Made by a program: the position numbers and the translations under genes | Shown here: positions 1 to 3,302 of the stretch, piece by piece | How positions within the stretch are numbered: the first letter of the stretch is position 1 | How the letters are laid out: each line of letters begins with the position of its first letter | From: an uncultured Lysobacteraceae bacterium | GTDB lineage: Bacteria; Pseudomonadota; Gammaproteobacteria; Xanthomonadales; Xanthomonadaceae | Assembly: GCA_946480825.1 (NCBI GenBank) | Contig: CAMLLG010000128.1 | Coordinates: 1 to 6,067, forward strand | Direction: 5' to 3' | DNA: 6,067 bases | Notes under the pieces: model-generated | What the model was told of the DNA's origin: nothing | Database searches by the model: none | The model's input: the letters and a program-made list of their open reading frames with translations, nothing else

Positions 1-805
1 GACCCGCGGCGGTGCAGCCCGCAGGCAGCGTGCCGATCGTCAGACCGGTCGGAATCGTGTCGACGATGGTCGCCGCAGCCGTCGTCGCCGCCGTGCCCGT
101 GTTGCTCACCGTCAGCGTGTAGCTCGCCGGCACACCGATCACGAACGACGCTGCCGAAGCGGTCTTGCTCATCGTCAGCTGCGGTGCGTTGATCGGCGTC
201 GGACCGACCGTGCCGGTGCAGCGCGCGGCCGCCGGACAGGTCGGATCACCACCGCCACTCACGGTCGCGGTGTTGGTCACACTGGACCCGGCCGCCAGCG
301 TCGGCGTCACCGGAATCGTGAAGCTCGCGCTGCCGCTGACGGCGAGACCCGCCGGAACCGTACAGGTCACGGTCTGACCCGCGGCGGTGCAGCCCGCAGG
401 CAGCGTGCCGATCGTCAGACCGGTCGGAATCGTGTCGACGATGGTCGCCGCAGCCGTCGTCGCCGCCGTGCCCGTGTTGCTCACCGTCAGCGTGTAGCTC
501 GCCGGCACACCGATCACGAACGACGCTGCCGAAGCGGTCTTGCTCATCGTCAGCTGCGGTGCGTTGATCGGCGTCGGACCGACCGTGCCGGTGCAGCGCG
601 CGGCCGCCGGACAGGTCGGATCACCACCGCCACTCACGGTCGCGGTGTTGGTCACACTGGACCCGGCCGCCAGCGTCGGCGTCACCGGAATCGTGAAGCT
701 CGCGCTGCCGCTGACGGCGAGACCCGCCGGAACCGTACAGGTCACGGTCTGACCCGCGGCGGTGCAGCCCGCAGGCAGCGTGCCGATCGTCAGACCGGTC
801 GGAAT
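1..805 (-). repeat. Perfect 375-bp tandem repeats (2.15 copies visible)
   Basis: Bases 1-375 and 376-750 are identical at every position on direct comparison, and 751-805 matches the first 55 bases of the unit again. Put otherwise, 1-430 equals 376-805. The first mismatch is at 806 (G instead of C). The period is 125 codons, so reading frame is kept and each copy encodes one whole Ig-like domain. The left end is cut by the window, so the true copy number is unknown. Identity at silent positions points to recent duplication or ongoing homogenisation by unequal crossing-over or slippage, not to selection on the protein alone. Confidence 0.97.
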
Positions 806-2761
806 GGTGTCGGTGAGGGTCGCGGCCGCGGTGGTCGCGACGCCGCCGTTGTTGGTGAGCGTCAGCGTGTAGCTGGCCGGCACTCCCACGGTGAAGCTGG
901 CGGCGCTGGCCGTCTTCGTCAGGGTGAGGACCGGCGGCGGCGGCGGCGGATTGATGCACGCCGCGTTGTCCGTGGTCGTGGTCTCGAGACCGGAGGACCA
1001 CTCGACCGAGTTGTACAGGCCCGAACCCGGGGTGGGCGTGGGAGCGCACTGCGGGCCCGGCGTCGGGATCGAATAGTTGAAGCTGATGGTCAGCGTGAAG
1101 GTATGGGTGACGCCGGCGCCGATCGCCGTGTTCGAAGGCGCCAGAACGTACGGACCGTCGCCGACCGCGGAACCGCCGGCCGGGGCACCGGCGCCGCTGG
1201 AGGTCCAAGTGGCGCCGAGGATATTGAGGTTGGAGGCGAAGACCGGGTTGTCGGTCACCGTGCCGTAGGTGCCTGCCGACGTACCGCTGTTGGTCGCGGT
1301 GATGGTGTAGGTGACCGTGTAGTTGCCGCTGACGTCCGGGCCACTGACGCTGTTGGCGGTCTTCGCGATGTTGTAGATCGGCCGGTTGACGGCGGTGGTG
1401 ACGCTGCTGGTGCAACGCGCATTGGCCGGGCAGGTGGAGTCGCCGCCGCCGCTGGCTGTCGCGGTGTTGGTCACGCTGGCGGCCGCGCTGGCGGTCGGCG
1501 TCACCGGAATGACGAAACTGGCGCTGCCGCCCCCGGCGGCCAGACCCGCCGGCACCGTGCAGGTCACCGTCTGGCCCGCGGCGGTGCAGCCCGCCGGCAG
1601 CGTGCCGAGGGTCAGACCGGTCGGGATGGTGTCGGTGATGGTCGCCGCCGCGGTGGTCGCGGCGGTGCCGGTATTGGTGAGTTGCAGCGTGTACGACGCC
1701 GGCGTGCCCACGGTGAAGGCAACGGCGGAGGCCGTCTTGGTCATCGTCAGCTGCGGCGCGTTCACCGGCGTCGGACCGACGGTGCCGGTGCAGCGCGCGG
1801 TTGCGGGACAGGTCGGATCGCCGCCACCGCTGACGGTCGCGGTATTGGTCACGCTCGGGCCGGCGGCCAGCGTCGGCGTCACCGGAATGACGAAACTCGT
1901 GCTGGCGCTCGCGGCGAGACCCGCCGGGACCGTACAGGTCACGGTCTGGCCTGCGGCGGTGCAGCCCGCCGGCAGCGTGCCGAGCGTCAGACCGGTCGGA
2001 ATGGTGTCGGTGATGGTGGCGGCTGCGGTGGTCGCGGCGCTGCCGGTGTTGGTGAGCTGCAGCGTGTACGACGCCGGCGTACCGACCGTGAACGAAGCGG
2101 CGGAAGACGTCTTGGTCAGGGTCAGCTGCGGACGGATGACCGTGGTGGCCACGCTGCCGGTGTTGCCGCCGGCGCAGGAAATGGGCGCGCCCGAGCAGTC
2201 CGGGTCGCTCACGCCGGTGGGCGGAAGGACGGTGGCGGTGTTGGTGATGCTGGCGGCCGCGGCGGAGCCGACGGTGCAGGCGATCGTGAGCGTGGCGCTG
2301 CCGCCGGAGGGGATCGCGGCGCCGGTCCAGGTGCCGGTGCCGGTGGCGCCGGAGGCGATGGTGCCGACCGTGAACGTGCCTGCGGAGGGAGTGAAAATGC
2401 AGCCGGCCAGGCCGGCGGGCAGGCTTTCCTGGATGGAGAAGGTATTCGAGGCGAGGATGGCGCTCGGGCCGCCATTGCTCACGGTGAGGGTATAGGTCAG
2501 AAGCTGACCCACCGCGACCGGATTCGGGCTGGCGGTCTTGGCGAGACTGAGGTTCGTGGTGCGGGTGATGGCGTCGCTGTCGGTCGCCGAGTTGTTCGCG
2601 TTGTTCGGGTCGGTCACGGTCGCCGGCGGCGTGATCGTGGCGGTGTTGACCGCATTCTGGGACCACGCGACCGGACTCGCGGCGAGCGCGAGGCAGAAGA
2701 CGATGGTCGCGGCGACCGAACGACGCGTTGTTTCGGCAATGCAAGTCAAATTCGCCAGCAC
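1..2761 (-). CDS. Secreted repeat protein with tandem DUF11-like (Ig-like) domains; C-terminus beyond the left edge
   Basis: The frame is open from a GTG at 2761 to position 2 (920 codons) with no stop, so the gene continues leftwards. Residues 1-34 look like a signal peptide: R13-R14, a hydrophobic stretch at about 16-32, and probable cleavage after A-W-S (34). Seven domains follow, at residues 71-212, 213-337, 338-461, 462-611, 612-736, 737-861 and 862 onward. Most start L-T-(L/M)-(T/S)-K-T-x-S and contain P-A-S-Y-T-L, D-T-I-P-T-G-L and S-V-T-N-T-A-T, the hallmarks of DUF11/B_ant_repeat beta-sandwich modules. Composition is Thr/Ala/Gly/Ser/Pro-rich with almost no Lys apart from the K-T motif, as in extended exported stalks. 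Each 125-residue unit carries four cysteines. Members of this family are usually cell-surface or secreted structural proteins; the exact role here is unknown, and an adhesin or biofilm role would be a guess. GTG is chosen because of the Shine-Dalgarno sequence and signal peptide; the frame stays open upstream but offers only TTG alternatives without comparable support. Confidence 0.9.
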   Translation of the reverse strand, partial: MLANLTCIAETTRRSVAATIVFCLALAASPVAWSQNAVNTATITPPATVTDPNNANNSATDSDAITRTTNLSLAKTASPNPVAVGQLLTYTLTVSNGGPSAILASNTFSIQESLPAGLAGCIFTPSAGTFTVGTIASGATGTGTWTGAAIPSGGSATLTIACTVGSAAAASITNTATVLPPTGVSDPDCSGAPISCAGGNTGSVATTVIRPQLTLTKTSSAASFTVGTPASYTLQLTNTGSAATTAAATITDTIPTGLTLGTLPAGCTAAGQTVTCTVPAGLAASASTSFVIPVTPTLAAGPSVTNTATVSGGGDPTCPATARCTGTVGPTPVNAPQLTMTKTASAVAFTVGTPASYTLQLTNTGTAATTAAATITDTIPTGLTLGTLPAGCTAAGQTVTCTVPAGLAAGGGSASFVIPVTPTASAAASVTNTATASGGGDSTCPANARCTSSVTTAVNRPIYNIAKTANSVSGPDVSGNYTVTYTITATNSGTSAGTYGTVTDNPVFASNLNILGATWTSSGAGAPAGGSAVGDGPYVLAPSNTAIGAGVTHTFTLTISFNYSIPTPGPQCAPTPTPGSGLYNSVEWSSGLETTTTDNAACINPPPPPPVLTLTKTASAASFTVGVPASYTLTLTNNGGVATTAAATLTDTIPTGLTIGTLPAGCTAAGQTVTCTVPAGLAVSGSASFTIPVTPTLAAGSSVTNTATVSGGGDPTCPAAARCTGTVGPTPINAPQLTMSKTASAASFVIGVPASYTLTVSNTGTAATTAAATIVDTIPTGLTIGTLPAGCTAAGQTVTCTVPAGLAVSGSASFTIPVTPTLAAGSSVTNTATVSGGGDPTCPAAARCTGTVGPTPINAPQLTMSKTASAASFVIGVPASYTLTVSNTGTAATTAAATIVDTIPTGLTIGTLPAGCTAAG
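554..928 (-). repeat. Mosaic repeat unit (domain 5): diverged head, identical tail
   Basis: This 375-bp unit encodes residues 612-736. Its first 41 codons (928-806) differ from the perfect copies (for example T-L-T-L-T-N-N-G-G-V against T-L-T-V-S-N-T-G-T-A), while codons 42-125 (805-554) are identical to them. It is the boundary unit between the old and the newly amplified parts of the array. Confidence 0.9.
929..1378 (-). other. Divergent 150-residue domain with a proline-hexamer linker
   Basis: Residues 462-611 of the repeat protein differ from the flanking 125-residue units. The segment starts I-Y-N-I-A-K-T-A-N, keeps the Y-T-V-T-Y-T-I-T-A-T-N strand pattern and a V-T-D-N-P motif typical of DUF11 modules, but has more aromatic and acidic residues and a Pro/Thr/Cys-rich stretch (I-P-T-P-G-P-Q-C-A-P-T-P-T-P). 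It ends in A-C-I-N followed by six prolines. It separates the older pair of units (domains 2-3) from the amplified array (domains 5-7). Confidence 0.75.
932..949 (-). repeat. (CCG)6 trinucleotide run encoding six prolines
   Basis: Six uninterrupted CGG triplets on the plus strand (CCG codons on the coding strand) encode Pro605-Pro610, the rigid linker before the amplified domains. As a pure trinucleotide run it could change length without shifting the frame. Confidence 0.9.
1379..2125 (-). repeat. Older tandem pair of about 375-bp units (domains 2 and 3)
   Basis: Two adjacent units, 2125-1751 (125 codons) and 1750-1379 (124 codons), encode clearly homologous domains. They share long identical protein stretches such as D-T-I-P-T-G-L-T-L-G-T-L-P-A-G-C but have many DNA differences, one extra residue in the G-G-G-S loop of domain 3, and a shorter linker at the end of domain 3. 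They are the same unit type as the perfect array at 1-805 but visibly older. Confidence 0.88.
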
Positions 2762-2770
2762 TTGATGCTT

Positions 2771-2776
2771 CCCCTT
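2771..2776 (-). promoter_or_regulatory. Ribosome-binding site of the repeat-protein gene
   Basis: On the minus strand AAGGGG lies 9 nt upstream of the GTG at 2761. This purine-rich Shine-Dalgarno match decides the start codon, because no ATG occurs in frame nearby and the signal peptide follows directly from this GTG. Confidence 0.65.
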
Positions 2777-2856
2777 GGCGCGGCCGTCCCGATGCGTCCG
2801 CAACCCTGTCCCGATGGCACGGCCCGTGATCCCCCGGGGCCGCAACTTAAGTTTCG

Positions 2857-2886
2857 ATACGACGTTCTTCTTGTCCCGGATGTTAA
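2857..2886 (-). promoter_or_regulatory. Weak candidate sigma70 promoter of the repeat-protein gene
   Basis: The minus strand shows TTAACA (2886-2881; one mismatch to TTGACA), an 18-nt spacer and TCGTAT (2862-2857; only three of six consensus bases). Transcription would begin near 2850 and give a leader of about 90 nt. The -35 overlaps a short inverted repeat (CCCGG/CCGGG arms, 2875-2891) that could be an operator. This is the best I can find for this gene, but the -10 is poor. Confidence 0.2.
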
Positions 2887-3018
2887 CCGGGGAGGTGCGA
2901 ACGGCTGCCGGACGCTGTCACGTACGGCGGCCACAACGATCACGCCCAGTAGCGCAAAGCAAATTCCACGCCAAGGCGCTGGTTTTCCAGCAGGAAAGCA
3001 TTTATCTGCTTGATTTCA

Positions 3019-3037
3019 TTGGCGTTCGAAACGCCAA
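3019..3037. promoter_or_regulatory. Perfect inverted repeat, possible operator
   Basis: TTGGCGTTCGAAACGCCAA consists of 8-bp arms (TTGGCGTT and AACGCCAA) around a CGA centre. It is not followed by a T-run, so an intrinsic terminator is unlikely. Its size and symmetry fit a binding site for a dimeric helix-turn-helix repressor, and it sits between the two divergent promoters, roughly 170 bp upstream of the better one. The cognate regulator cannot be named from the sequence. Confidence 0.5.
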
Positions 3038-3205
3038 GACGCTGCCGAAACAGGTCGAGCCCCCCGCATATTGGGTCACATTCTGAGCATTTATGCCAAC
3101 AGCGTCGCGTTTCCAAGGACGACCCGTTCCCGGTTTCCAGACCCCGATCCGACGCGGCTGCCGGACCGTGCCCGCACCGCGCCTACCCGCCCAAACCCGC
3201 GTCCC

Positions 3206-3214
3206 TGCTAGAAT
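3206..3214 (+). promoter_or_regulatory. Extended -10 promoter candidate of the oxidoreductase gene
   Basis: TGCTAGAAT combines the TGn extension with TAGAAT, which matches five of six bases of TATAAT. There is no good -35 at the usual distance (the sequence there is C-rich), which is tolerated by extended -10 promoters. Transcription would begin near 3221, giving a leader of about 80 nt before the ATG at 3303. Confidence 0.45.
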
Positions 3215-3286
3215 TTTCTCTCTAGAGCGCCATCCTTCCGCTTCCGCCACATCGCCACATGTCGATGCCGCATCGCCGGTACCGCC

Positions 3287-3290
3287 AGGG
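3287..3290 (+). promoter_or_regulatory. Weak ribosome-binding site of the oxidoreductase gene
   Basis: AGGG lies 12 nt upstream of the ATG at 3303, a slightly long spacing. Two other ATGs at 3259 and 3265 are out of frame, and no in-frame start was found in the 40 bp upstream, so 3303 remains the best start. Confidence 0.4.
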
Positions 3291-3302
3291 ACGCCACGCC
3301 TC

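Larger units (their letters stand above)
2762..3302. other. Divergent intergenic region (541 bp) without a convincing gene
   Basis: The region lies between two start codons pointing away from each other, so it should hold both promoters. Short open frames cross it on both strands, but they lack family features, have no clear ribosome-binding sites and overlap the real gene starts. It is visibly richer in A/T around 2960-3110 and 3205-3222, as expected for regulatory DNA. Recognisable elements are listed separately: two ribosome-binding sites, two promoter candidates, one strong inverted repeat and one 14-bp near-direct repeat. I see no tRNA, rRNA, riboswitch or terminator with a T-run. Confidence 0.7.

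Noticed and set aside
165..752. Two identical 70-residue plus-strand open frames at 165-377 and 540-752
   Set aside because: They are antisense shadows whose identity is simply caused by the perfect 375-bp DNA repeat.
1..805. Tandem repeat as a CRISPR array or insertion sequence
   Set aside because: The units are 375 bp, contiguous, spacer-free and in frame within a coding sequence, with no terminal inverted repeats or transposase; they are duplicated protein domains.
621..2744. Long minus-strand open frame rich in Arg and His overlapping the repeat protein
   Set aside because: It is the +1/+2 register of the true gene: the composition (Arg/His/Asp-heavy, low hydrophobic) is typical of a shadow frame in GC-rich DNA, while the frame starting at 2761 gives a signal peptide and recognisable domains.
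2832..2891. CCCCGGGG palindrome (2832-2839) and CCCGG/CCGGG arms (2875-2891)
   Set aside because: Arms are short and all G/C, expected by chance in this base composition; no T-run for a terminator. Mentioned only as a possible overlap with the weak promoter.
2984..2997. TTTCC-AGCA-GGAAA short hairpin
   Set aside because: Only 5-bp arms and no following T-run; not distinguishable from chance.
1103..3013. Long plus-strand open frames (1103-3013 and 1386-2495) antisense to the repeat protein
   Set aside because: They mirror the codon pattern of the minus-strand gene, show Gly/Arg- or Val/Ala-rich low-complexity sequence, and one runs through the promoter region. No domain or ribosome-binding site supports them.
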